Shown here one piece after another: positions 33,332 through 46,800 of a stretch of DNA of 64,000 nucleotides. Below the pieces are notes generated by a model. The model made no database searches. It had not been told where the DNA came from and worked only from the letters and a program-made list of their open reading frames with translations. The stretch is from Rhynchopus sp. YZ270_cl-10 (Eukaryota > Euglenozoa > Diplonemea > Diplonemida > Diplonemidae), in contig OZ037874.1 in assembly GCA_964035575.1 (NCBI GenBank), forward strand, positions 1,178,001 through 1,242,000, in the 5' to 3' direction. Both the position numbers and the translations under genes were made by a program. How positions within the stretch are numbered: position 1 is the stretch's first letter; the number at the start of each line of letters is the position of its first letter.

Positions 33332-36300
33332 ATGTTGTTGCCTCTGTGTGCCCTGCTGTGTGCAGCCGCATCCCCAGGCTCAGGTGCTGTTGTGCTTCCA
33401 ACAGACCCGCCGACACCTGCACCGCCGACAGTGGCGCCTCGGACGTACGTGCCAGCGGAGACTGCGTGCCTGGAGTACAGCACGGCGCAGGCAGGGAGCT
33501 TCAGCTACGAGGCAAGGACACTTGGCATGTACAATGTGTGCTGGCGCTTCCAGTGCCGCGGTGTGGTGTCCACCCACATTGAGGCAACGTCGGAGCGTGC
33601 AGACCGTGCGTTCCTGTCGCTGCTGAACGGTGCGGGGTACCAGCTCAACTCGCTGCAGGGTACACGTGAAGGCTTGCAGCGCAACTTCCGTGCAAGCTAC
33701 CCCGCAGACGGCGACATGATGTTGCGCTACAACGCCAGCGGCCTGAGCGACCAGAACTTCGGATTCATGAACTTCAGCTTCACCTTCGACTGGACGTGTG
33801 ACAACGCCGCTGTCACACCGCCCGCACCCAACACAAACAGTGCGGAGTGCCTCACGTTGGCACCCTCTGGCACGTACATCAGGTCCATTGTTGAGGTGGG
33901 GACACGGTGCTGGGTGGTTCCGTGCAACGGGACGCTGGAAATGACGTTTGACCTGGACGTGTACGAGGGTGCAGTTGTGAACGTGACTGTGGAGGGTGGC
34001 GACGGTGTGGGGCGGGCCTTCATGGACAGCTCGGGGCGGGTCACGGAGAAGTATGCGAACGAGGGGAACGCAAAGGTGTGGGCGACGAGTCTGCAGAGCG
34101 TACTTGAGGTGATGCTGTTTGCGATGTCGTGGGGGTGTGACGCACCTGCCCCAGCGTTGGTGCCACTTGGCGGCGGCACTCTGGCACCTACTGACACACC
34201 GAACCCTGCCTGCACACCCATCACCACCTCCCCACTGCAGATATACACAGACGCTACGCGACTCTATCAGTGCTGGCTGCTGCAGTGCACCGGCACGTTG
34301 CATCTGGTTGTGCGTAATGTGGGAGATGTGTACGGCAAACTGTTCCTGCACAACAGCGATGGCTACGAGCTTGCTGCATGGGAAATAATTACGGAGCACA
34401 TCGCAAGCTTCCCTGCAGACGGCACACTCAGTCTTGCATTCAAACCAGTCTCCATCCTAGGTTCTCTTACCGTTGAGTGGACCTGCGAGCCGGGTCCTCT
34501 CATCCCGCCAACACCAGGCTACGACAGCGCAGAATGTCTCACTGTGGCGCCCACAGGGAGTTACAAGCGGGTCGCCAAATTGGGGACTTCCTGCTGGATA
34601 GTGCCGTGCCACGATGCAGTCGATGTGAACTGGGATTTGGGTCTTGTTGATATAAGGGTGGGGGTCACCCTTTTCGACAGCACGGGGAGTGAGCTGTACA
34701 CGACGAACAACTCGTCTGCGTCCCGTACTGTGCCTGCTGATGGCCTTGTCAGAATCGTGGTATCGTACAATCTCACCCATTTCAATTACGTCCGTCCAGT
34801 CCTACGTCTGGCCTGGGCCTGTGGTGGGGGCACGCTCCCAGCTCTGCCCACGTCGCGCCCAACGGAGGCACCAGCAACACTTGTACCCCCGACAGAAGTG
34901 CCTGTCGCAAAGTGCACAGCGCTGACGCAAAACCCATTCTCTTATTTTGTTCCCAAGATGACTGCAACGGTTGCCGAGTGCTTTACATTCATGTGCACAG
35001 GCACACTGCACATTGAGGTGACAGGGAAATCGAATTCGCTTGTCCCCTGCATACGTACCCTGTCCCTGATCGACAGCCTTGGCTATGAGCTGGACTCAAT
35101 CGTGAGCGATTGGAATCTTGATGACTGGCAGTACAAACGGACCTACCCTGCGAACGGGCTGACGGTCCTGAGGTACAAGGAATTTCTGAATCCGTGGGCT
35201 TCAAACAACCACCGTTTAAGTCCCGGTGAACTAGCCTTCACCTTTGCTTGGACCTGCGATGAGGCCCCTGAGATCCCACCTGCAGACGGTGTGAACGGTG
35301 AAGAGTGTCTGACGGTGGCACCTACCGGGAGCTACAGACGGTTATTGGAAAACGGCCCATTGACGCATTGCTGGGCGATCGAGTGCACAGGCACACTCGC
35401 CTTTGCATCGCAGACCGTGTTCTACGATAAGCACGGAGACATGCGCCTCGTCGACAGCACCGGACACACTGTGTACACCATCGACTCACCCCGTCTCGCT
35501 GTGGACTACTCGAATTGGTCTTGCGACGTGCCCAAGGTAGACGTGTCCGTCTCCTTCCCCAACGATGGTGTCTTCAAGGTCTATGCGGACGAGCTGCGTT
35601 GCGACGACACCTTCTTTAACGGACTGTGTGCGTTAAGAAGTCGCATCAGCATGGCCTGGAGCTGCAACGGGGATGTGACCTTCGCACCAGAGACAGGGGT
35701 GCCGGTTACATCTGTCCCCGAGACACAGGCACCTGCAACACCCGCTCCTCTGACGGAAGCACCTGTGACGCAAGCACCAGCGACGGACATACCTCAAACA
35801 CAAACACCTGTCACATCAGCACCCCTGACACAGACACCTGATACACACACATCTGAGAGCGAAACGCCAGTGACATCTGTCCCCGAGACACAGGCACCTG
35901 CAACACCCGCTCCTCTGACGGAAGCACCTGTGACGGATGCATCAGAGACGGACATACCTCAAACACAAGCACCTGTCACATCAGCACCTATGACACAGAC
36001 ACCTGATACACACCCATCCGACAGCGAAACGCCAGAAACACTTGTACCTCTGACATACACACCTGGTGTGACTGACACACCAGCACAGACATCAGCCTCA
36101 CCTCTGACCCCAGTGTACGCCAAGGACACGACACTGCCCGCCACAGCTGTGCCTGCAACAGCAGCACTGCCAACGCAACCGCCAACGGCACAGCCTGATG
36201 ACGGACGCCTACCACCCTCACCAAGGGGCAGTGCGACTGTGGAACCTGCGACAGAGGAGACAGACACACCGCTGCTGAGCACAGCATGGATTGTGGGCAT

Positions 36301-36539
36301 CGTTGCTGGAGTGCTCACGTGCATCCTGTTCTGTGTGGGGGTGGGTGTGGTCTTCTGCAAGCCGGCGAAGAAGAGCTCGAGCTATGAGGTATGTTGTACA
36401 CTCAGATCAGACGAATGCAACGACACATGACACACAGAACTACCATGACGAGACGCTGATGCCTGAAGGAGGCGAAGGGGAGGCCGTGTGTCTGGACAAC
36501 ATGGACAACAAGCGTGCGTTGCGTCAGGATCCGTATTAA
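33332..36539 (+). CDS. Array gene B: short-stalk member of the surface family
   Basis: Join 33332-36388 and 36438-36539, 1052 residues. The frame is open upstream to 33209, but the signal-peptide Met at 33332 is conserved in all copies, as are the 30 bases before it. Domains are as in A and very similar, except for short patches: NASG-LSDQNFGFM in domain 1, DVYGKLF and KPVSILG in domain 3, THFNYVRPVLR in domain 4. The stalk is the shortest of the five, with essentially one full 55-residue unit. The stretch LVPLTYTPGVTDTPAQTS before the membrane span is shared with A and D but missing from C and E. The intron (36389-36437) is 49 bp, the shortest. The tail ends RALRQDPY, four residues earlier than in A. 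Confidence 0.9.
36389..36437 (+). other. 49-bp intron of gene B, minimal minisatellite
   Basis: GAG|GTATGT to ACACACAG|AAC, phase 0. Serves as the base length from which the other copies differ by multiples of 9. Confidence 0.72.
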
Positions 36540-38340
36540 TGCGAAAGGATCTTTCTTGTGTGTACCTAGTTCATCTTTTATCCTAACTGTCTTATGTAGG
36601 CATGTAAGACATTCATATTTCAAGCATCCTCTATTTTTTGGTGTTTACACGAACCCCCGTATTTCCCATTTGTCTGAGTGATACTATTTGCGACATGTAA
36701 CACACCAAAAGACCCCTATTTATTTTTCGATCCCCTCCCTCTACTTTTTTGCCATGTGTGACCCAAAAATAAAGTGAATACATACGTGGGCTTACTTGCA
36801 TCCACCTTTTTAGAAGATGAGTTCTGTGGTGTCAACACAGGCTTTCATCTTTGCAAAGCATTCTTTTTGCCCATAAAATGGTGTGATAAAATAAAAAGAC
36901 TTCTTATGTTCCCTTTGTTGTTTTCACACACTTTTGTATTTTAAACCCCTCGCATACCCTTCCGCCCTTTTGTTGTTTTCACTGAAAAATATGCCCCATT
37001 CCCTCTTATTTAAGAGAGCGTCTTGGTTCAGCCTTAACTCTGCAGCCTGAAGAATAAAACAAATAATGGAGCACATCTTTGTCATGTGTACTGCTGCTGC
37101 AATAACGATGCAACTCAGTGGTAGCATGATGCGATGTTTTTTTTTTTATAATTTTCCCCTTTGCACTTTCGTTGACTTATCCCCCCACGATGAAAGTGTG
37201 CTCTTTCTTCCTTTTGACACATGTGTTGGCGACGCGAAGGCGGAATGCACAACGACAGGGGGTTGGCCGAATACTATGGCCCCTTATTTTTGACGTACCA
37301 AATCGGTAAATATGGGCCAAAATCCCCTCTCCCAAAATATGAAAGTGCCCGAAAACACCGGCATTTGTACTTTTCAGAATCAGTCCGTTGTGTAGTGTCA
37401 ATTTTCCGAGAGGGGCAAGTTCTTGGTTTTGGTGAACGTCAGTGTAAGGTAAAAGGGCGAAGTGTGAATTTACCATGAGAAAATAGCTGTGCAATACTAC
37501 AGGAACGTCTTATCCAACCTCTTACAGTTTTTCTCTTCCTCCTCTTTTTGCTTTTCTTTTAATATCAAAAACTTCATAACCCAATCAAACCCCTTTTTTA
37601 TCCTTCGGAAACGGTACAACGGTGGCCTTGTTACCCTTGTGACAAGCAGAGCAACAAGCTCTTTCCTTCTTACTTTTGTAACGTTTTGCCTAACAAGCAA
37701 ATCACAACAACCGCCTGAGCTTTTGAACGCTCCCGTTTTCCACCCCTCAGATGTTTCTGACTATTGTAGAATGATTGTGCCTAATCCTGCACACCATGTG
37801 GCGTGTATTGCAACACAACAAGGATTTTATAATAAAAACAATACGATTGTGGTCAAGGTGGCTAATCACGAAGAGGGTTAGTATCTTTTTGGCCCATTCA
37901 ACTTCTCTGTATTTTTTGTATTATGGCAAACTTTGTGTTGGGAAGTTATTCAAACATCTGAGACTTTTTGTTTATTCCCCTCCCCTTCTATTGTGCACGC
38001 ACCTCATTTTTGCACTTCAGGCAAAGGGTTTTTGTGTTCTTTATTGACATCCATTTCTGGGCGTTTAGGGAACGGAAGGAAAAATTGATTTATTCCAGAC
38101 TTAACCCATAAAAACTCCCGAACCGATAGTGCGTATTGACGTGGGTAGCGTACCAATTAACAAAAGACGAACGAGGTTTTTGTTATTTTCCAAGGAAAGC
38201 GACTTTCTGTCCCATCACCATATTTTTTTTTTCGTACAGTTTTTCTGTTGTATTTGAAACCCTCACATACACTTCCCACCCGATTTCGAACCCCAAATCG
38301 AGCCCCCAAGCACCCGCCAGATTCCAAAACTGTTTCAACA
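36540..38340. repeat. Array spacer B-C: 3' flank then 5' flank unit
   Basis: 36553-37125 is the 3' flank unit, 37130-37475 the middle spacer with a dispersed repeat near 37365-37440, 37477-37880 the 5' flank unit. The last holds a frame ending ...NKNNTIVVKVANHEEG, conserved before D but with a broken start there; a decayed gene fragment is possible. The leader directly before gene C (CCCGATTTCGAACCCCAAAT) is the C/D type, not the A/B/E type. Confidence 0.75.
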
Positions 38341-41300
38341 ATGTTGTTGCCTCTGTGTGCCCTGCTGTGTGCAGCCGCATCCCCAGGCTCAGGTGCTGTT
38401 GTGCTTCCAACAGACCCGCCGACACCTGCACCGCCGACAGTGGCGCCTCGGACGTACGTGCCAGCGGAGACTGCGTGCCTGGAGTACAGCACGGCGCAGG
38501 CAGGGAGCTTCAGCTACGAGGCAAGGACACTTGGCATGTACAATGTGTGCTGGCGCTTCCAGTGCCGCGGTGTGGTGTCCACCCACATCGAGGCAACGTC
38601 GGAGCGTGCAGACTGTGCGTTCCTGTCGCTGCTGAACGGTGCGGGGTACCAGCTCAACTCACTGCAGGGTACACGTGAAGGCTTGCAGCGCAACTTCCGT
38701 GCAAGCTACCCCGCAGACGGCGACATGATGTTGCGCTACAACGCCAGCGGTCTGATCGGCAACAACTCCGCAGTCAACTTCAGCTTCACCTTCGACTGGA
38801 CGTGTGACAACGCCGCTGTCACACCGCCCGCACCCAACACAAACAGTGCGGAGTGCCTCACGTTGGCACCCTCTGGCACGTACATCAGGTCCATTGTTGA
38901 GGTGGGGACACGGTGCTGGGTGGTTCCGTGCAACGGGACGCTGGAAATGACGTTTGACCTGGACGTGTACGAGGGTGCGGTTGTGAACGTGACTGTGGAG
39001 GGTGGCGACGGTGTGGGGCGGGCCTTCATGGACAGCTCGGGGCGGGTCACGGAGAAGTATGCGAACGAGGGGAACGCAAAGGTGTGGGCGACGAATCTGC
39101 AGAGCGTACTTGAGGTGATGCTGTTTGCGATGTCGTGGGGGTGCAACGCACCTGCCCCAGCGTTGGTGCCACTTGGCGGCGGCACTCTGGCACCTACTGA
39201 CACACCGAACCCTGCCTGCGCACCCATCACCACCTCCCCACTGCAGATATACACAGACGCTGCGCGACCCTATCAGTGCTGGCTGCTGCAGTGCACCGGC
39301 ACGTTGCATCTGGATGTGCGTAAAGTTGGGTATATGCATGGCAAACTGTCCCTGCACAACAGCGATGGCTACGAGCTTGCTGCCTGGGAATCAATCACAG
39401 AAGACATCGCAAGCTTCCCTGCAGACGGCACACTCAGTCTTGCATTCGACTCCAACTGCAACTGTAACGTTACCGTTGAGTGGACCTGCGAGACGGGTCC
39501 TCTCATCCCGCCAACACCAGGCTACGACAGTGCAGAATGTCTCACTGTGGCGCCCACAGGGAGTTACAAGCGGTTCGCCAAATTGGGGACTTCCTGCTGG
39601 ATAGTGCCGTGCCACGACGCAGTCGATGTGAACTGGGATTTGGGCATGCAAGATGGGGTGGGGGTCACCCTTTTCGACAGCACGGGGAGTGAGCTGTACA
39701 CGACGAACGTGTCGTCTGCGTCCCGTACTGTGCCTGCTGACGGCCTTGTCAGAATCGTGGTCTCGTACAAGCAAGCAAGAATCGCAGTATGGCCCAACGC
39801 TGCGACGCATGACTACACCTGGTCAGTCCTACGTCTGGCCTGGGCCTGTGGTGGGGGCACGCTCCCAGCACTGCCCACGTCGCGCCCAACAGAGGTACCA
39901 CCAACACTTGCACCCCCGACAGAAGTGCCCACCGGAGAGTGTGTATCGCTCACGCAAAACTCTTTGAGTTATTACGTACCTACTACCACTGCTGCAGCGT
40001 TTGCCGAGTGCTGGACATTCATATGCACAGGCACACTGCACATCGAGATGACAGGTGCACAGATTTCGCTTCTCCCCTGCATGCATACCCTGTCCCTGAG
40101 CGATAGCTTTGGCTATGAGCTGGACTCAATCGTGAGCGATTGGGGGAGTGTCGACGACTGGCGTTACAACAGAAGCTACCCTGCGAACGGGCTGACGGTG
40201 CTGAGGTACGAGGAAAGGGAGGTGCTGGCGGGTTTTGCGGGTGAACTAGCTTTCACCTTTGCTTGGACCTGCGATGAGGCCCCTGAGATCCCACCTGCAG
40301 ACGGTGTCAACGGTGAAGAGTGTCTGACGGTGGCACCTACCGGGAGCTACAGACGGTTATTGGGAAACGGCCCATTGACGCACTGCTGGGCAATCGAGTG
40401 CACAGGCACACTCGCCTTTGCAGCGCAGACCGTGTTCTACGAGCAGTACGCAGACATGCGCCTCGTCGACAGCACCGGACGCACTGTGTACACCCTCGAC
40501 GCACCCCGTCTCGATGAGACCTTCACCATATACGATTGGGACTACGTGCCCAAGGTAGACGTGTCTGTCTCCTTCCCCAACGATGGTGTCTTCAAGGTCT
40601 ACGTGGACGAGCTGCATTGCGCTGAGCAATTCTACTGGCGTGGGTTGGGAAATCGCGTCAGCATGGCCTGGAGCTGCAACGGGGAAGTGACCTTCGCACC
40701 AGACACAGAGGTTCCGGTGACATCTGTCCCCGAGACACAGGCACCTGCAACACCCGCTCCACTGACGCAAGCACCTGTAACGGACGCATCAGAGACGGAC
40801 ATACCTCAAACACAAACACCTGACACATCAGCACCCACGACACAGATTCCCGAAACACACCCATCCGACAGCGAAACGCCAGAGACATCTGTCCCCGAGT
40901 CACAGACACCTACAACACTCGCTCCTCTGACGGAAACACCTGCAACGAAGACACCTCAAACACAGGCACCTGACACATCAGCACCCATGACACAAACACC
41001 CGAGACACACCCATCCGACAGCGAAACGCCAGAGACTTCTGTCCCCGAGACACAGGCACCTGCAACACTCGCTCCTCTGACGGAAGCACCTGTGACGGAC
41101 GCATCAGAGACGGACATACCTCAAACACAAACACCTGTCACATCAGCACCCATGACACAGATTCCCGAAACACACCCATCTGACAGCGAAACACCAGAAA
41201 CATCAGTCCCCGAAACACAGACACCTGCAACACAAGCACCTCTAACGGAAGCACCTGCAACGAAGGCATCAGCGACGAAGACACCTCAAACACAAACACC

Positions 41301-41905
41301 TGACACATCAGCACCCATGACACAGATACCTGACACACACCCATCCGACAGCGAAACGCCAGTGACATCTGTCCCAGAGACACAGAAACCTGCAGTGTCC
41401 GCCAAGGACACGACACTGCCCGCCACAGCTGTGCCTGCAACAGCAGCACTGCCAACGCAACCGCCAACGGCACAGCCTGATGACGGACGCCTACCACCCT
41501 CACCAAGGGGCAGTGCGACTGTGGAGCCTGCGACAGAGGAGACAGACACACCGCTGCTGAGCACAGCATGGATTGTGGGCATCGTTGCTGGAGTGCTCAC
41601 GTGCATCCTGTGCTGTGTGGGGGTGGGTGTGGTCTTCTGCAAGCCGGCGAAGAAGAGCTCGAGCTATGAGGTATGTTGTGCACTCAGATCAGACGAATGC
41701 AACGACACATGACACACATGACACACATGACACACATGACACACATGACACACATGACACACATGACACACATGACACACATGACACACAGAACTACCAT
41801 GACGAGTCGCTGATGCCTGAAGGAGACGAAGGGGAGGCCGTGTGTCTGGACAACATGGACGAGAAGCGTGCGTTGCGTCAGCAGCCGCACGGCATCACGT
41901 ATTGA
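38341..41905 (+). CDS. Array gene C: surface family member, C/D type ectodomain
   Basis: Join 38341-41670 and 41792-41905, 1147 residues. Domains 1 and 2 are nearly identical to A apart from the loop LIGNNSAV and an R to C change (SERADCAF). From domain 3 on it follows gene D: KVGYMHGKL, DSNCNCNVTVEW with two extra Cys, domain 4 loop KQARIAVWPNAATHDYTW, domain 5 start ECVSLTQNSLSYYVP, and domain 6 loop AEQFYWRGLGN. The stalk has about three repeats with KTPQTQ variants and joins the juxtamembrane part by PETQKPAVSAKDTT, lacking the LVPLTY segment. The membrane span carries ILCC rather than ILFC. The intron is 121 bp with the 9-bp repeat expanded. Confidence 0.9.
41671..41791 (+). other. 121-bp intron of gene C with expanded 9-bp repeat
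   Basis: Length equals the 49 bp of gene B plus eight 9-bp steps. Unit ACACATGAC. Confidence 0.75.
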
Positions 41906-43817
41906 TGCGTATTGAATCGACCTTTTCGCGTCCAGAAACAGATACCCGCCTGAACTGTTAAGTGTTCTGCCCTCGTTTGCGCCTGCAGTCTGGTGATGTG
42001 TCTGTTTTACAAACCTCGTATTCTGTCATGTTCGTGTGTGTACCTTGTTTTCTTTCATCCCAACTGTCTTATGTAGGCATGTAAGACATTCATATTTCAA
42101 GCATCCTCTATTTTTTGGTGTTTACACGAACCCACGTATTTCCCATTTGCCTGAGTGATACTATTTGCGACATGTAACACACCAAAAGACCCCTATTTAT
42201 TTTTCGATCCCCTTCCTCTACATTTTTGCCATGTGTGACCCAGAAATAAAGTGAATACATACGTGCTTACTTGCATCCACCTTTTTAGAAGATGAGTTCT
42301 GTGGTGTCAACACAGGCTTTCATCTTTGCAAAGCATTCTTTTTGCCCATAAAATGGTGTGATAAAATAAAAAGTCTTCTTATGTTCCCTTTGTTGTTTTC
42401 ACACACTTTTGTATTTTAAACCCCTAGCATACCCTTCCGCCCTTTTGTTGTTGTCACTAAATAATATGCCCCATTCCCTCTTATTTAAGAGAGCGTCTTG
42501 GTTCAGCCTTAACTCTGCAGCCTGAAGAATAAAACAAATAATGGAGCACATCTTTGTCATGTGTACTGCTGCTGCAATAACGATGCAACTCAGTGGTAGC
42601 ATGATGCGATGTTTTTTTTTTTATAATTTTCCCCTTTGCACTTTCGTTGACTTATCCCCCCACGATGAAAGTGTGCTCTTTCTTCCTTTTGACACATGTG
42701 TTGGTGACGCGAAGGCGGAATGCACAACTACAGGGGGTGGGCCGAATACTAGGGCCCCTTATTTTTGACGTACCGAATCGGTAAATATGGGCCAAAATCC
42801 CCTCTCCCAAAATATGAAAGTGCCCGAAAACACCGGCATTTGTACTTTTCAGAATCAGTCCGTTGTGTAGTGTCAATTTTCTGAGAGGGGCAAGTTCTTG
42901 GTTTTGGTCTACGTCAGTGTAAGGTAAAGGGGCCAAGTGTGAATTTACCATGAGAAAATAGCTGTGCAATACTACAGGAACGTCTTATCCAACACTCTTA
43001 CAGTTTTTCTCTTCCTCCTCTTTTTGCTTTTCTTTTAATATCAAAAACTTCATAACCCATTCAAACCCCCTTTTTTATCCTTCGGAAACGGTACAACGGT
43101 GGCCTTGTTACCCTTGTGACAAGCAGAGCAACAAGCTCTTGCCTTCTTACTTTTGTAACGTTTTGCCTAACAAGCAAATCACAACAACCGCCTGAGCTTT
43201 TGAACGCTCCCGTTTTCCACCCCTCAGATGTTTCTGACTATTGTAGAATGATTGTGCCTAATCCTGCACACCATGTGGCGTGTATTGCAACACAACAAGG
43301 ATTTTATAATAAAAACAATACGATTGCGGTCAAGGTGACTAAGCACGAAGAGGGTTAGGACCTTTTTTGCACTTTCAACTTCCCTGTATTTTTTGTATTA
43401 TGGCAAACTTTGTGTTGGGAAGTTATTCAAACGTCTGAGACTTTTTGTTTATTCCCCTCCCCTTCTATTGTGCACGCACCTCATTTTTGCACTTCAGGCA
43501 AAGGGTTTTTGTGTTCTTTATTGACATCCATTTCTGGGCGTTTTGGGAACGGAAGGAAAAATTGATTTATTCCAGACTTAACCCATAAAAACTCCCTGAC
43601 CGATAGTGCGTATTGACGTGGGTAGTGTACCAATTAACAAAAGACGAACGAGGTTTTTGTTATTTTCCAAGGAAAGCGACTTTCTGTCCCCTCACCATAT
43701 TTTTTTTTTCGTACAGTTTTTCTGTTGTATTTGAAACCCTCACATACACTTCCCACCCGATTTCGAACCCCAAATCGAGCCCCCAAGCACCCGCCAGATT
43801 CCAAAACTGTTTCAACA
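41906..43817. repeat. Array spacer C-D
   Basis: Same order as B-C and very similar: 3' flank (42036-42600), middle spacer with a dispersed repeat (42838-42915), 5' flank (42951-43358), late flank (43400 on), C/D-type leader. This B-C / C-D similarity marks the most regular duplication unit, about 5.5 kb from gene start to gene start. Confidence 0.8.
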
Positions 43818-46800
43818 ATGTTGTTGCCTCTGTGTGCCCTGCTGTGTGCAGCCGCATCCCCAGGCTCAGGTGCTGTTGTGCTTCCAACAGACCCGCCGAC
43901 ACCTGCACCGCCGACAGTGGCGCCTCGGACGTACGTGCCAGCGGAGACTGCGTGCCTGGAGTACAGCACGGCGCAGGCAGGGAGCTTCAGCTACGAGGCA
44001 AGGACACTTGGCATGTACAATGTGTGCTGGCGCTTCCAGTGCCGCGGTGTGGTGTCCACCCACATCGAGGCAACGTCGGAGCGTGCAAACCGTGCGTTCC
44101 TGTCGCTGCTGAACGGTGCGGGGTACCAGCTCAACTCACTGCAGGGTACACGTGAAGGCTTGCAGCGCAACTTCCGTGCAAGCTACCCCGCAGACGGCGA
44201 CATGATGTTGCGCTACAACGCCAGTGGCGCGCCGGGCACCTACTCCGCAGTCAACTTCAGCTTCACCTTCGACTGGACGTGTGACAACGCCGCTGTCACA
44301 CCACCCGCACCCAACACAAACAGTGCGGAGTGCCTCACGTTGGCACCCTCTGGCACGTACATCAGGTCCATTGTTGAGGTGGGGACACGGTGCTGGGTGG
44401 TTCCGTGCAACGGGACGCTGGAAATGACGTTTGACCTGGACGTGTACGAGGGTGCAGTTGTGAACGTGACTGTGGAGGGTGGCGACGGTGTGGGGCGGGC
44501 CTTCATGGACAGCTCGGGGCGGGTCACGGAGAAGTATGCGAACGAGGGGAACGCAAAGGTGTGGGCGACGAGTCTGCAGAGCGTACTTGAGGTGATGCTG
44601 TTTGCGATGTCGTGGGGGTGTGACGCACCTGCCCCAGCGTTGGTGCCACTTGGAGGCGGCACTCTGGCACCTACTGACACACCGAACCCTGCCTGCACAC
44701 CCATCACCACCTCCCCACTGCAGATATACACAGACACGGCGACCTATCAGTGCTGGCTGCTGCAGTGCACCGGCACGTTGCATCTGGTTGTGCGTAAAGT
44801 TGGGTATACGTATGGCAAACTGTTCCTGCACAACAGCGATGGCTACGAGCTTGCTGCCTGGGAATCAATCACAGAAGACATCGCAAGCTTCCCTGCAGAC
44901 GGCACACTCCGTCTTGCATTGCAACAACCCCCCAGCAGCGCCTGCAACGTTACCGTTGAGTGGACCTGCGAGCCGGGTCCTCTCATCCCGCCAACACCAG
45001 GCTACGACAGCGCAGAATGTCTCACTGTGGCGCCCACAGGGAGTTACAAGCGGTTCGCCAAATTGGGGACTTCCTGCTGGATAGTGCCGTGCCACGACGC
45101 AGTCGATGTGAACTGGGATTTGGGCGTGCAAGATGGGGTGGGGGTCACCCTTTTCGACAGCACGGGGAGTGAGCTGTACACGACGAACGTGTCGTCTGCG
45201 TCCCGTACTGTGCCTGCTGACGGCCTTGTCAGAATCGTGGTATGGTCCAGCTTCCACTCTATGACGCGGGACTTCACCTGGTCAGTCCTACGTCTAGCCT
45301 GGGCCTGTGGTGGGGGCACGCTCCCAGTACTGCCCACGTCGCGCCCAACGGAGGTACCACCAACACTTGCACCCCCGACAGAAGTGCCAACCAGAGAGTG
45401 TACAACACTCACACAAAACCCATTAAATTTTATTTATTACGAACCTAGTACCACTGCTGCAGCGTTTGCCGAGTGCTGGACATTCATATGCACAGGCACA
45501 CTGCACATCGAGGTGACAGGGGACCCTGGGTTGCTTGGCCGCTGCGTAAGTACCCTGTTCCTGAGCGATAGCTTTGGCTACGAGCTGGACTCAATCGTGA
45601 GCGATTGGGGGAGTGACGACTGGCGTTACAACAGAAGCTACCCTGCGAACGGGCTGACGGTGCTGAGGTACGAGGAAAGGGATGTGCTGGCGGGTTTCGC
45701 GGGTGAACTAGCTTTCACCTTTGCTTGGACATGCGATGAGGCCCCTGAGATCCCACCTGCAGACGGTGTGAACGGTGAAGAGTGTCTGACGGTGGCACCT
45801 ACCGGGAGCTACAGACGGTTATTGGGAAACGTCGCAGTGACGCACTGCTGGGCGATCGAGTGCACAGGCACACTCGCCTTTGCTGCGGAGACCGTGTTCT
45901 ACGAGCAGTACGCAGACATGCGCCTCGTCGACAGCACCGGACGCACTGTGTACAACATCGACGCACCCCGTCTCGATGAGAGCAACATCAACTACGATTG
46001 GTCTGACGTGCCCAAGGTAGACGTGTCTGTCTCCTTCCCCAACGAAGGTGTCTTCAAGGTCTATGTGGACGAGCTGCGTTGCACTTCGGACTTCAAGTGG
46101 GGTGGGTTGGCAAATCGCATCAGCATGGCCTGGAGCTGCAACGGGGAAGTGACCTTCGCACCAGACACAGAGGCGCCAGTAACATCTGTCCCCACACAGG
46201 CACCTGCAACACCCGCTCCTCTGACGGAAGCACCTGTAACGGATGCACCTGGGACACAAGCACCTGACACATCAGCACCCGTGACACAGACACCTGAGAC
46301 ACACCCATCCGACAGCGAAACCCCAGAGACATCTGTCCCCGAGACACAGACACCTGCAACACCCGCACCTGTGACGGATGCATCAGAGACGGACATACCT
46401 CAAACAGAAGTACCTATCACATCAGCACCCATTACACAGACACCTGAGACACACCCATCCGACAGCGAAACGCCAGAGACATCTGTCCCCGAGACACAGG
46501 CACCTGCAACACCCGCTCCTCTGACACAACCACCTGTGACGGATGCATCAGAGACGGACATACCTCAAACACAAACACCTGTCACATCAGCACCTATGAC
46601 ACAGACACCTGAGACACACCCATCCGACAGCGAAACCCCAGAGACATCTGTCCCCGAGACACAGACACCTGCAACACCCGCACCTGTGACGGATGCATCA
46701 GAGACGGACATACCTCAAACAGAAGTACCTATCACATCAGCACCCATTACACAGACACCTGAGACACACCCATCCGACAGCGAAACGCCAGAGACATCTG

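Noticed and set aside
37066-37293. Small frame starting MEHIFVMCTAAA in the 3' flank units (also 22267, 30439, 42541, 50677, 59126)
   Set aside because: Only the first 17 or so codons are shared; lengths and ends differ wildly between copies, as expected for non-coding repeat DNA.
37489-37881. 130-codon frame in the 5' flank (also 43116-43358)
   Set aside because: Start region is frame-broken in the neighbouring copy and there is no domain; at most a decayed gene fragment.
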